DNA of 64,000 bases from CBDCNP01 sp965222425. GTDB taxonomy: Bacteria; Acidobacteriota; Vicinamibacteria; Marinacidobacterales; DATDRI01. The translations under genes and the position numbers were made by a program. The notes under the pieces are model-generated. The model searched no databases. It had not been told where the DNA came from and saw nothing but the letters and a program-made list of their open reading frames with translations. This document shows, in pieces, positions 55,526 to 64,000 of the stretch (positions are counted from its first letter, which is position 1; every line of letters begins with the position of its first letter). Location of the stretch: the NCBI GenBank assembly GCA_965222425.1, contig CBDCTW010000020.1, forward strand, positions 111,002 to 175,001. Direction: 5' to 3'.

Positions 55526-56082
55526 ATTTCTTTCCTTCCTTCCCCCGTGACGGCGGAAAAGGTGATGAAGGGAATCTCCCCTTCCGCGGCAAAGGCCGAA
55601 TGGAGCCGGAGCTTTTGCCCGGCCATTGCCGCTCGGGAGAGTTTGTCTGACTTGGTTGCAATAAGAGCATATGACATCCCGCTGTCATTTAGGAGCTCCA
55701 ATACCTGCTGGTCGTTGGCCAACGGCTCGCGGCGGGCGTCGACGACGAGCAGGACCAGTCGCAGCTCGCTCCGCTCGAAGAGGTACTTGCTGACGAGGGT
55801 CTCCCAGCGACGCCGCACGGCGACCGGGACGCGCGCAAAACCGTAGCCGGGCAGATCGACCAGATAGAAGCGGCCCTCCACTCGAAAAAAGTTGATGAGC
55901 TGGGTCCGGCCGGGAGTCCGCGATACCGCCGCCAGTTTCTTGATGCCCGCGAGCTGGTTGAGCACACTGGATTTTCCTACATTCGACCTTCCGACCAGGG
56001 CCACTTCCGGAAGCCCATCGGCGGGAAAATCGGAGGGTGCGGCGGCACTCAGAATGAACTCGGCGCGCGGCAGCTTGCTCAT
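55471..56082 (-). CDS. engB: Ribosome biogenesis GTP-binding protein YsxC/EngB
   Basis: A 203-residue GTPase with G1 GRSNVGKSS, G3 DLPGYG and G4 TKSDK motifs. Required for 50S assembly. Its 3' end overlaps the rho start. Confidence 0.95.
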   Translation of the reverse strand: MSKLPRAEFILSAAAPSDFPADGLPEVALVGRSNVGKSSVLNQLAGIKKLAAVSRTPGRTQLINFFRVEGRFYLVDLPGYGFARVPVAVRRRWETLVSKYLFERSELRLVLLVVDARREPLANDQQVLELLNDSGMSYALIATKSDKLSRAAMAGQKLRLHSAFAAEGEIPFITFSAVTGEGRKEIWNVIEKHVREPKRRQTK

Positions 56083-56423
56083 GGTGCATAAGTTCCCTCC
56101 GGTGCGACTTTCACCGTTGCCAGTTGATTAACTCCTTTGATTGGTTACTTCGGCAGTGATGAGGGGAGCCTCGTTCTGACCACTACTGGTTTTCCTCTGA
56201 GGAAAAATTTCTCGGAAGCGTCTCTAAGGAAGTGTCCCCGTTCTCTCAGCCCGCCTTCCGCCCCCGCCGGCGCTCTGTCGAAAACCCCGGCGCCGGCTAT
56301 GGCGAGACTCGCCGTAGCTTCAGCGAAGGCGGTCGTACCGTTCCGGCTAGGCCTCGCCGAAGCCGTTGGTTGATGAAAGCTCATCAACGTCAACGGCGTA
56401 GGCGGAGACACCCCCACCTAGTC
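56083..56423. repeat. Non-coding region with FAKASA-type dispersed repeat
   Basis: 341 bases between lon and engB. It contains CCGCCTTCCG, GCCGGCTATGG-type palindromes, GTAGCTTCAGCGAAGGCGG and GCCTCGCCGAAGCCGTTGG, which match pieces of the 48375-48450 and 1542-1589 repeats. A 90-codon frame on the minus strand contains AFAEATASL, the translation typical of this repeat, and is not a gene. Confidence 0.65.
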
Positions 56424-58853
56424 CTAATGGGTAATCGATTCGCCTTGGATACCCTCGTCCAGTTTATCAGGCTCAGGCCCAGATGAATCCTCCCCCGCCT
56501 CAATTTTCGAAAGCGGAGCCGTCAAAGCCGTCTCGAACACCTCGTCCATCGACTCAACCATCTTGACGGTCAACTGGCTGAGAACGTTCTCCGGAATATC
56601 CGCCAGGTCCTTTTCGTTGTCCCGGGGGAGGATGATGTTGTTGATGCCGGCGCGGTGCGCAGCGAGGAGTTTTTCCTTTACTCCTCCAATCGGGAGGATC
56701 TTCCCGCGCAGGGTGATCTCGCCGGTCATGGCTACATCGTTCCGTACCGAGATGTTGGTCAAAGCAGAAACCAGAGCTGTGCACATGGTGATTCCCGCCG
56801 AGGGACCGTCCTTGGGGATAGCGCCTTCGGGCACATGGATATGGACGTCGATGCGTCGATTGAAATCCTTTGCAATGCCAAGCTCCTCCGCTCGGGAGCG
56901 AATGAACGACACGGCCGTTTGCGCAGATTCTTGCATAACACCGCCCAACTTGCCAGTCAGCGTCAAGCCGCCCTTGCCGTACATGAGCGAGGCCTCGGTG
57001 ACGAGGAGCTCTCCTCCGACCTCAGTCCACGCCAGTCCGGTGGCCGTTCCGACTTCGCTCTTTCCTTCCGACTTGCGCGGTCGAAACTTCGGAATTCCCA
57101 AGTAGTCGGCGATGGATTCTTGTGTTACGTCGATCCGGCTGTCGATCCCGTCTTTGACCAGCTTGCGGGCGATCTTGCGGCAGATGGATGCGATCTCCCT
57201 TTCCAGATTACGGACCCCTGCCTCGCGGGTGTAGCGGGTCAGGACTTCCTTCACGGCGTCGGCCTGGAACGTGACCGCCTTGTTCTTGAGCCCATTGGAT
57301 TCGACTTGCTTCGGCACCAAAAACCGCGTGGCGATCGCGGCCTTCTCTTCCTCGGTGTATCCGGGTAGTCGAAGCACTTCCAGGCGGTCTTGGAGGGCCG
57401 GCGGCATCGTGTGCAGTACGTTGGCGGTGGCGATGAACATCGCGTTCGAGAGATCGTACTCGACATCGAGATAATGATCTTGGAAGCAGTGGTTCTGCTC
57501 TGGGTCCAGGACCTCCAGCAGCGCCGCCGATGGGTCACCGCGGAAATCCATGCTCATCTTGTCGACCTCGTCCAGCAAGAGGAGCGGGTTCACGGTGCCG
57601 GCCTTCTTCATCATCTGAATGATCTGGCCGGGGAAGGCTCCGATGTAGGTACGCCGGTGACCGCGGACTTCCGCTTCGTCCCGAACCCCGCCGAGCGACA
57701 GTCGAACGAACTTGCGATTGGTAGCCCGCGCAATCGATTTGGCGAGCGAAGTTTTTCCCACGCCCGGCGGCCCGACGAAACAGAGGATAGGCCCCTTCTG
57801 CTTCCGCACCAGCTGTCTGACGGCGAGAAACTCGAGCACGCGTTCCTTGACCTTCTCCAGTCCATAGTGATCTTCGTCTAGGATCCGCTCGGCGCGCTGC
57901 AGATCGCGACTCTCCCGCGTCCGCTTGTGCCACGGGACGGCGAGCATCCAATCGAGGTAGTTGCGTGAGACGGTTGCCTCGGCGGACATCGGGGGCATCG
58001 CCTCCAGCCGCTTGAGCTCCTGAAGCGCCTTCTCCTCCGCCTCCTTGCTCATTTTCGCCTCGACCAACTTCTTGCGGAACTCGTCTATTTCATCGGTCTT
58101 TTCGTCCTTTCGGCCGAGCTCATTCTGGATGGCCTTCATTTTCTCGTTGAGGTAGTACTCTTTTTGTGCCCGATCCATTTGTTTGCGGACTCGGCCTTGC
58201 AGACGACGTTCCACCTGAAGCTTGTCCACCTCGTGCTCGAGGACTCCCCCGATGCGGGTCAGTCGCTCGAGTGGGTTCCAAGTCTCGAGGAGATTCTGTT
58301 TCTCGTCGACCGGTAGGATGAGATGGCTTGCAATGGTATCGGCGAGCTTGCCGGCGTCGTCGACCTGGACCGCGGCGTTTTTCACCTCCGCCTGAACCGT
58401 GTTTGCCAGCTTGACGTACTGTTCAAAGAGCGAGACCACCTTGCTCATCAGGCTTTCGAGCTCCGGCGACGTCTCCGAGACTTTCGGTATCGTCTTGGCG
58501 ACGATCTTGAAGAAGCCCTCTTCGTCTTGGCATTCGATGGTGCGGCCACGGTCTAACCCTTCCACGAGAACCTTGATATTGCCATCGGGTAGCTTGACCG
58601 ACTGCACGATGTTCGAGATCGTCCCGACGATATAGATGTTGGAGGCTTGTGGATCATCGGTGCTGGCGTCGTGTTGGGCCGCCAGGAAAATGCGACGGTC
58701 ATGAGCGAGGGAGTACTCCAAGGCCCTCACCGAGGAAGCGCGCCCGATGACGAAGGGCATCATCATGTATGGGAAGATCACAACGTCCCTTAGGGGGACC
58801 ATCGCAAGCGTTTCGTAGATTTCCGCTCGATCGCTGGGTTTGTTTCCGAACAT
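56424..58853 (-). CDS. lon: ATP-dependent protease Lon
   Basis: A full-length 809-residue LonA: N-terminal substrate domain (about 1-200), AAA+ module with Walker A GPPGVGKTS and Walker B LLLDEVDK, and C-terminal protease with serine in KDGPSAG and lysine near GKILPIGGVKEK. Degrades misfolded and regulatory proteins. Gene order tig-clpP-clpX-lon is a common one. Confidence 0.97.
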   Translation of the reverse strand: MFGNKPSDRAEIYETLAMVPLRDVVIFPYMMMPFVIGRASSVRALEYSLAHDRRIFLAAQHDASTDDPQASNIYIVGTISNIVQSVKLPDGNIKVLVEGLDRGRTIECQDEEGFFKIVAKTIPKVSETSPELESLMSKVVSLFEQYVKLANTVQAEVKNAAVQVDDAGKLADTIASHLILPVDEKQNLLETWNPLERLTRIGGVLEHEVDKLQVERRLQGRVRKQMDRAQKEYYLNEKMKAIQNELGRKDEKTDEIDEFRKKLVEAKMSKEAEEKALQELKRLEAMPPMSAEATVSRNYLDWMLAVPWHKRTRESRDLQRAERILDEDHYGLEKVKERVLEFLAVRQLVRKQKGPILCFVGPPGVGKTSLAKSIARATNRKFVRLSLGGVRDEAEVRGHRRTYIGAFPGQIIQMMKKAGTVNPLLLLDEVDKMSMDFRGDPSAALLEVLDPEQNHCFQDHYLDVEYDLSNAMFIATANVLHTMPPALQDRLEVLRLPGYTEEEKAAIATRFLVPKQVESNGLKNKAVTFQADAVKEVLTRYTREAGVRNLEREIASICRKIARKLVKDGIDSRIDVTQESIADYLGIPKFRPRKSEGKSEVGTATGLAWTEVGGELLVTEASLMYGKGGLTLTGKLGGVMQESAQTAVSFIRSRAEELGIAKDFNRRIDVHIHVPEGAIPKDGPSAGITMCTALVSALTNISVRNDVAMTGEITLRGKILPIGGVKEKLLAAHRAGINNIILPRDNEKDLADIPENVLSQLTVKMVESMDEVFETALTAPLSKIEAGEDSSGPEPDKLDEGIQGESITH

Positions 58854-59010
58854 CCCTATCGCTTCGTCCTTCCGCTAACTGTCCGTTCGCTTTCGCTCAG
58901 CCGCAACGGGTCATTCAACGATTCATTCAATGGTTAAGGGGCCCCGTTCGACGTTGAATTTTTTGGGAAAACGACCCCGCGGGTGGTGCGGAACCCTCGG
59001 GAAAAGTGAG

Positions 59011-60253
59011 TTAGCCTGCCTTCTCGATCAGCGTTACTGGTTTCTCACGGTTCTCGACGACCTCCTTCGTGACGACGCATTCCCGGACCTTCTTTTGTGA
59101 GGGTAGATTGTACATAAGGTCGAGCATGAGGTCTTCGATAATCATTCGTAGGCCGCGAGCCCCGATCTTGCGTTCGCAGGCCAAGTCGGCAATTGCCTCC
59201 AGAGCGTCATCAGTGAAGCTCAACTTCACGTTCTCGTACTCGAAGAGTCGCTGATATTGCTTCACAATGGCATTGCGCGGCTCGGTCATGATCCGAATCA
59301 AAGCCGCCCGGTCCAGCTCGTGCAAGGTACCAATGACCGGCAGCCTCCCGACGAACTCGGGTATGAGCCCGTACTTGATCAGGTCCGCGGGCTGAACGAG
59401 CGTCATCATATCCTCCGCGCGTTCCTGCCGGGCACCGAGGTTGGCCCGGAAACCGAGGGACTTTCTTTCCGATCCGGCGTTCGATGACTTTGTCCAGCCC
59501 CACGAACGCCCCACCACAGATGAACAGAATGTTTGTGGTGTCGATCTGATAGAACTCCTGGTGGGGATGTTTACGTCCTCCCTGGGGCGGCACGTTGGCC
59601 ACCGTCCCCTCGAGGATCTTGAGCAAGGCCTGTTGCACGCCTTCACCCGAGACGTCCCTGGTGATGGAGGGGTTTTCGTCCTTGCGACAAACCTTGTCGA
59701 TCTCGTCTATATAGATGATACCTTCCTGGCACTTCTCGATGTCGCCACCCGCCGCTTGCAGGAGCTTCAAGATGATGTTCTCGACGTCCTCACCCACGTA
59801 GCCCGCTTCGGTGAGGGTGGTTGCGTCGACGATGGAGAAGGGAACCGAGAGCAGCTTAGCCAGCGTTTGGGCCATAAGCGTCTTGCCGGTTCCGGTTGCG
59901 CCGACGAGGAGGATGTTGCTCTTGGTGAGCTCGACGTCCTGGCGGGTTTTGGACTTCATGATCTGAACCCGCTTGTAGTGGTTGTAAACGGCGACCGCTA
60001 GTTTCTTCTTGGCTTGGTCCTGGCCGATGATGAACTCTTCCAGGAACTGCTTGATCTCCATGGGGATAGGAAGGGTGGACTGCTGCGAGCGGGTCTCGAA
60101 CCGATTATCGTCGGTGATGATGTCGTTGCAGACTTCGACGCACTCGTCGCAGATGAAGACCGTGGGCCCCGCGATAAGCTTACGCACATCGCTCTGGTCC
60201 TTATTACAGAACGAACAGCGCAAAACCTCAGGATCGCCGTTTTTCCTCGACAC
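59011..60253 (-). CDS. clpX: ClpX unfoldase (apparent one-base frameshift)
   Basis: The N-terminal part from 60253 has the C4 zinc-binding domain (CSFC and CDEC), Walker A GATGTGKT and Walker B IIYIDEIDK. At 59464-59462 there is AAA where the family reading needs AA, so the frame changes. The remainder to 59011 gives KSLGFRANL, GRLPVIGTLHELD and the sensor-2 GARGLR. Restored length is 413 residues, normal for ClpX. It feeds substrates to ClpP. This second homopolymer shift within 5 kb of the rho one suggests sequencing error. Confidence 0.92.
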
Positions 60254-60274
60254 GCTCCCCCCGGATATGAAAAT

Positions 60275-60856
60275 TTAGATTCGCCTCGAAATGACTTGGT
60301 CTATGATTCCGTATTCCTTGGCCGCCTCGGCGGTCATGATGAAGTCACGCTCGACGTCTTGCTCGATCTTGGCAAGGCTCTGGCCGGTGTGTACGGAAAG
60401 GATTTCGTTTAGCCGCTGCCGAGTCCGCAAGATCTCTTTTGCCTGGATATTGATGTCGGTGGCCTGTCCAGAAAAACCGCCCGAGGGCTGGTGAATGACG
60501 ACTCGAGAATTAGGAAGAGCAAAACGTTTGCCCGGCGTGCCGGCTGAGAGTATCACCGCCGCCATGCTAGCGGCCTGCCCGAGACAAAATGTGGTCACGT
60601 CGGGGCGAACGAACTGGATCGTGTCGTAGATGGCCAGACCGGAGGTCACCGATCCCCCCGGGCTATTGATGTAGACCGAAACTTCCTTTTCCGGGTCCTC
60701 CGCTTCGAGGAAGAGGAGTTGAGCGACCACCAGATTGGCGAGAGGGTCGTCGATGGGCGTGCCAATAAAAATGATGTTGTCTTTGAGTAAGCGCGAATAG
60801 ATGTCGTAGGCACGCTCGCCTCGGTTGGTCTGCTCGACAACCATCGGGATCAGCAT
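60275..60856 (-). CDS. clpP: ATP-dependent Clp protease proteolytic subunit
   Basis: A 193-residue serine protease with SPGG (oxyanion), GQAASMAAVIL (catalytic Ser) and the PNSRVVIHQPSGG catalytic His. It starts 5 bases after tig and precedes clpX by 21 bases. Forms the chambered tetradecamer. Confidence 0.97.
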   Translation of the reverse strand: MLIPMVVEQTNRGERAYDIYSRLLKDNIIFIGTPIDDPLANLVVAQLLFLEAEDPEKEVSVYINSPGGSVTSGLAIYDTIQFVRPDVTTFCLGQAASMAAVILSAGTPGKRFALPNSRVVIHQPSGGFSGQATDINIQAKEILRTRQRLNEILSVHTGQSLAKIEQDVERDFIMTAEAAKEYGIIDQVISRRI

Positions 60857-60861
60857 AGACT

Positions 60862-62142
60862 TTAACCCCCTTTAATTCTAGCATTTTCGCGGAGCAAGTC
60901 AACCGCCAACTCTCTCCGCAAGCGTTGTTTAAGGCGTTCCAGTCCCCCATCTTTCATCAATTGGGCGCGCACCGCCTCGGGGCTCTTCTTGACTGAAGCT
61001 GCCCCGCGCTCGATCTCCTGGTTCACCGCTTCTTCGGTCTCCTGCAAACCCTCTTGAGTGACGATCCGGTCGAGCAGGATTGTGGCACCGACGCTTCGAG
61101 TAACTGACTCCCGCTGTCCTTCACGCAGACCGCGCCAATCCACGTTTGCCTGGGAGGGATCGATACCCCGGTTGATGACGCTTCGAGCCATTTCCTCCAC
61201 CCGTTGGTCGAGCTCGTGCTCGATCAGGGCCTGTGGTGGCTCGACGGGGTTCGCCTCGAGCAGCTTCTCGAGGAGCTGGTTACGGAGATCTTGATCGGCA
61301 TGTAGCTTGGCTTCCACTTCGGCCTGTTTGCGGACCTGATCTCGGAGCTCCTTGAGGTCCTCGAAGTCTCCCAGGTCTTTCGCAAACTCATCGTCCAGGT
61401 TTGGAAGGATCTTATCCTTGACCTCCATCTGATCGAACCGCACGGCTAGTTTCTTGCCGGCGCGCCCGCGATCGGCATGATCCTTGGGAAAATCGGCCTC
61501 GAAGGAGACCGAGTCGCCGGACTTGGCATCTTGGAGCTTCTCGTGGAGATTTGGGAGGTAGATATCGGTTCCCACCTCTATCGTGACACCTTCCTGTTTC
61601 TCGGTCGGCCCCTTTCCGTCGGCTGCGGTCTCGTGAAGCGTTCCGGTGACGAAGTCTCCATCCTTGGCGCCTCGGCCCTCGACGGGATCGAATCGCGCCG
61701 CGCGCTCGCGCAAGGAGTCTAGGCGTTTTTCGATCTCTTCATCGCTTACATCGGCACTCTTGGCGGTGACTTTAAGACCCTTGAACTTCTTGACTTCGAT
61801 CTCGGGCATGACCTCGACGGTCGCCTTGAATTGAAGAGGCTTGCCCAATTCGGCCTTCAAGTCTTCGATCTTGGGGTCGCCGACTGGGTTCAGCGCATGC
61901 TGGTTCAACGCTTGGTGGAGCACTTGCGGTAGCAGATCCTGAAGAACTTGATTGAGGATCTCGGAGCGAAAGCGGGTCGTCACCAGTTTCTTCGGAATCT
62001 TGCCCTTCCGGAAACCCGGTAGCTTCAACCTACGGCTGAACCGGGCCGCCTCCTGCTCGAAGGCTTCGGAGAGCGTTTCAGCCGGAACCTCAACGTCCAA
62101 TCGACGGCGGGACAAACTCTCTTCAGTACATTCAACTTTCAA
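60862..62142 (-). CDS. tig: Trigger factor
   Basis: The TTG at 62142 has AAGGAG nine bases upstream and gives MKVECTEESLSRRRLDVEV, the usual N-terminus. An upstream TTG at 62199 lies inside the tandem repeat and is less likely. The 426-residue chaperone has GFRKGKIPKKL (ribosome-binding signature), a FKBP-type PPIase domain (about 155-240) and a C-terminal helical arm. It shields nascent chains at the exit tunnel. Confidence 0.94.
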   Translation of the reverse strand: MKVECTEESLSRRRLDVEVPAETLSEAFEQEAARFSRRLKLPGFRKGKIPKKLVTTRFRSEILNQVLQDLLPQVLHQALNQHALNPVGDPKIEDLKAELGKPLQFKATVEVMPEIEVKKFKGLKVTAKSADVSDEEIEKRLDSLRERAARFDPVEGRGAKDGDFVTGTLHETAADGKGPTEKQEGVTIEVGTDIYLPNLHEKLQDAKSGDSVSFEADFPKDHADRGRAGKKLAVRFDQMEVKDKILPNLDDEFAKDLGDFEDLKELRDQVRKQAEVEAKLHADQDLRNQLLEKLLEANPVEPPQALIEHELDQRVEEMARSVINRGIDPSQANVDWRGLREGQRESVTRSVGATILLDRIVTQEGLQETEEAVNQEIERGAASVKKSPEAVRAQLMKDGGLERLKQRLRRELAVDLLRENARIKGG

Positions 62143-62192
62143 GGAACGGAACTCCTTCGGATTCTCCCGAGGCGTACCGGGACTCTGAGCAA

Positions 62193-62424
62193 CCGCCAAA
62201 CTGTCGCGTTGCTACACCAAACCTCGCCAGGCGGCCTGGAACCCACTGCTTGGCTGCCAAACCACCGGGTTGTTTAGACCAAACCTAGCCAGGCGGCCCG
62301 CAACTCACTGCTCGACCGCCAAACTGTCGCGTTGCTTCTAATGAACCTAGCCAGGCGGCTCGCAATTCCACTCTCGAACGCCAAAACGTCGCGGTGCCAC
62401 GATTACACCGAGCCAGGCGTTGGT
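62193..62424. repeat. Tandem array of four 61-62-bp repeat units
   Basis: Units start at 62193, 62254, 62316 and 62378 (spacing 61, 62, 62). Each begins C-x-GCCAAA and ends GCCAGGCG, so unit ends are roughly inverted. The link between units (CCCGCAACTCACTGCTCGA-like) is also conserved. The last unit abuts the 3' end of the tRNA-Leu. Confidence 0.9.
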
Positions 62425-62504
62425 GCGAAAGGGGGGATTCGAACCCCCACGGGTTGCCCCACTGGATCCTAAGTCCAGCGCGTCTGCCGTTCCGCCACTT
62501 TCGC
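62421..62504 (-). tRNA. tRNA-Leu (anticodon UAG)
   Basis: 84 bases on the minus strand. Acceptor arm GCGAAAG/CTTTCGC, anticodon stem CTGGA/TCCAG with loop containing TAG, a variable arm longer than the class I size, T-stem GGGGG-TTCGAAT-CCCCC, encoded discriminator A and CCA. Leucine class with long variable loop. Confidence 0.93.
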
Positions 62505-62813
62505 GCGTAACGAGTCAGCGCTATCGCTGGTAGCTCGGTTACCTGCAAAAAGGGTCAGTTTTGCGTGAACCATCAAACGAAAGCCATTCTAGCGAGGGGT
62601 GGAAGCCGCGTCAACGGGCCTTGCTCGCTCCTGCCGGTGGCGGGATTCTGCGGGTCAGCAACTACGAACCCTATGCCGATGAGTTATCTCGATTGGATTG
62701 AGGACGCCTTCAGGATAGCAGACTGTGTAGCCTTCTGGGTGTCGACTACCAAGCTAAGGAAGTCACGAGCTACACCGTACACAGCCAGGCCCTCGATATT
62801 CGATAGGGCGTTC

Positions 62814-62963
62814 CTAGAAACTATAGCGAACCCGGAAGAACGCGTTGGAGTTGTTCTCGAGCTGTCCGAAGAACGTGGGATCCGGACCGAACAGGATGTT
62901 CGCCCCCCCCCCCGCGATGGCCAGCGCATCGGTCCAGTTGTAGGTAAGCTGCGGCTTCCGCAT
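62814..62963 (-). pseudogene. C-terminal fragment of an outer-membrane beta-barrel protein
   Basis: A short frame begins with ATG (62963) and gives RKPQLTYNWTDALAIAGGG, then ANILFGPDPTFFGQL and ends ENNSNAFFRVRYSF, with the terminal aromatic typical of barrel C-termini. A run of 11 G lies in the middle. No upstream remainder of a barrel is found, so it is probably a remnant. Confidence 0.45.
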
Positions 62964-63199
62964 CCGGCGAGTTCCTTTCTGGAGGAGGTCACAAGAATGG
63001 CGAGTTGCTCAATGCGTACGCTTCGGCTCAACCACGGAAACACTTCCTGTGGATATATTTCCTCCCCGGGGCAAACTTTTTTCGGCATGCAGCCTTTAAT
63101 GTCGGACGGGAAGGTCACCTCGTTCTCCGCATTTGGATGCTGGAAGAAGCTTGCCTCCTAACGAAAGCAACAATGAGCGACGACGCGAATGAGTCCGAA

Positions 63200-63486
63200 A
63201 CGTAGAGTATCAGATCGACGCCACCATCCAGACTAGCGTTGCGGCCTCGAAGCCGAAGCGGGCAGGGCGTGGATGGGCAACGCCGTGTACCGAGATCTCA
63301 TTCAGGCGCTGATCATGGTGCAGGTCGATCATCTCGTGCTCGCCGTCCCCAACGCCTACAAAATACAAGACCGGCGGTCGAAACGTAACCAGTACCGACT
63401 ACTCGAACACGGTAGCGGTCGCGACGGCGCTCTACGGGCATACCCGCGTGGCGATGCCGTACGGGCTTACGCTGATCGGCTACTAG
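63200..63486 (+). pseudogene. Frameshifted remnant of an unrecognised protein
   Basis: Pieces VEYQIDATIQTSVAASKPKR, then MGNAVYRDLIQALIMVQVDH and LVLAVPNAYK, then TGGRNVTSTDYSNTVAVATA and LYGHTRVAMPYGLTLIGY fall in successive frames, joined near 63265 and 63362, and end at a TAG. They read like one continuous protein. It weakly suggests a PD-(D/E)XK-type nuclease-like end, but this is not secure. Confidence 0.35.
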
Positions 63487-63736
63487 GTCTCTCTACTGCC
63501 AGGCTGCTCCGGCCCGCTCTTCCCTTCAGAGTGTTGGCTTTGCCACTGTTGCGACTCCATCCGGAGCACCTCCTGCCCAATCGTTGCAGGCAATCCCACA
63601 TCCTCGCTTCGGACGGTTTCCCACCACGAGCTGCGACGATGTCGCGGCAAGAGCTTCCAGGCGTTCTAGGTCATCGTTCTCCTACCAGGAGATAGACGAA
63701 ATCTGGACGTGGAAACCCGCAAGCGGACCCTAGACC

Positions 63737-63988
63737 TTAGAGCCCAGGACTGGTCGCGACGACGTCGGATGGAGGTGGCCCCGCTGCCGAATCGCGGAAA
63801 CCAAGCTCTGCCAGAACGGACTCGCAGATTGTTACCTGAAGTGTGTCGTAACGGCTACGGAACTCCGTCCAGTCCCTGCGTTTCCCGGAAATGAAACCCG
63901 CCCAAGCCAAGCATACGTTCTTGGTGATGTGAATTGTGAGCGCGGGTACGAAGACATCGTCTCCGATCTCGTACTTTTTTCCACTCAT
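63737..63988 (-). CDS. Hypothetical protein (possibly partial)
   Basis: An 83-codon frame beginning MSGKKYEIGDDVFVPALTIH at 63988 and open to the window edge, so it may start upstream. Composition looks protein-like, but no domain is recognised and no ribosome binding site is visible. Confidence 0.4.
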   Translation of the reverse strand: MSGKKYEIGDDVFVPALTIHITKNVCLAWAGFISGKRRDWTEFRSRYDTLQVTICESVLAELGFRDSAAGPPPSDVVATSPGL

Positions 63989-64000
63989 TTGATCTAGGTG

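Noticed and set aside
62193..62424. CRISPR array
   Set aside because: The whole unit, including the part that would be spacer, is conserved, and no cas gene is present.
62565..63161. 198-residue ORF on the plus strand
   Set aside because: It opposes the barrel-like fragment, has an odd composition, and its C-run gives a meaningless PPPR segment.

Overview
The window is a dense, almost purely housekeeping stretch of a diderm (Gram-negative) bacterial chromosome of moderately high GC. Evidence for two membranes: a TolC-type outer-membrane protein, a TonB-ExbB-ExbD-ExbD system, RseP, the lipoprotein enzymes Lgt and LspA, and two lipobox proteins. Ferredoxin-type 2-oxoacid oxidoreductase (KorAB), a zinc-type L28 and L31, a three-domain Mrp ATPase and the gene orders make an environmental, non-proteobacterial lineage likely. 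Acidobacteriota is my best guess, at low confidence, because no rRNA is present.

Layout. 1-1.6 kb: end of korA, then korB (+). 1.6-3.6 kb: a two-gene ABC exporter (-). 3.7-5.4 kb: mrp and rpmB (+). 5.5-8.2 kb: ridA and rel (-). 8.3-9.3 kb: a TPR lipoprotein (+). 9.5-12.3 kb: tonB-exbB-exbD-exbD (-) with a long leader. 12.6-16.6 kb: tgt-yajC-secD-secF (-). 16.7-17.8 kb: ddl (+). 18.0-18.35 kb: a small transcription unit for an 18-residue lysine-rich peptide. 18.3-21.3 kb: a HAD phosphatase and a HEAT-cyclophilin lipoprotein (-). 21.3-28.0 kb: uppS-cdsA-dxr-rseP, then an enolase-superfamily enzyme and a zinc dehydrogenase (-). 28.2-31 kb: uvrA. 31.2-35 kb: small ORFs, truA and pyrE (-), and a TolC-like gene (+). 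35-40.7 kb: a YheT-like hydrolase, a TIGR02757-type gene, a dead ISL3-family insertion sequence, then pyrC, pyrB and pyrR. 40.7-45 kb: a membrane phosphodiesterase, rluD, lgt and lspA. 45.4-47.5 kb: a response regulator and a GNAT protein (+). 47.6-50.2 kb: an enoyl-CoA hydratase-like protein, a sodium symporter and a small zinc-ribbon protein. 50.5-62.2 kb: tig-clpP-clpX-lon and engB-rho-rpmE-prfA-prmC-murA, all (-). 62.4 kb: tRNA-Leu(UAG). 62.5-64 kb: a degenerate tail with gene fragments.

The genes fall into known functional groups. These are preprotein export and envelope biogenesis (SecDF-YajC, LspA, Lgt, RseP, CdsA), undecaprenyl and peptidoglycan precursors (Dxr, UppS, Ddl, MurA), pyrimidine synthesis (PyrR, PyrB, PyrC, PyrE), protein folding and degradation (Tig, ClpXP, Lon), and translation or transcription termination (PrfA, PrmC, L31, Rho).

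I found no convincing new multi-gene system. The most interesting items are small or structural. There is a family of about 40-60-bp palindromic-ended intergenic repeats, including a regular 61-62-bp four-unit tandem array that abuts the tRNA. An internally deleted ISL3 element has perfect ends and an 8-bp target duplication and sits in a 10-bp gap between two genes. Two tiny ORFs have strong expression signals. A hairpin covers the ribosome binding site of the zinc-ribbon gene, and another lies in the rel leader. Both rho and clpX carry single-base homopolymer frameshifts, which are more likely assembly errors than real mutations.
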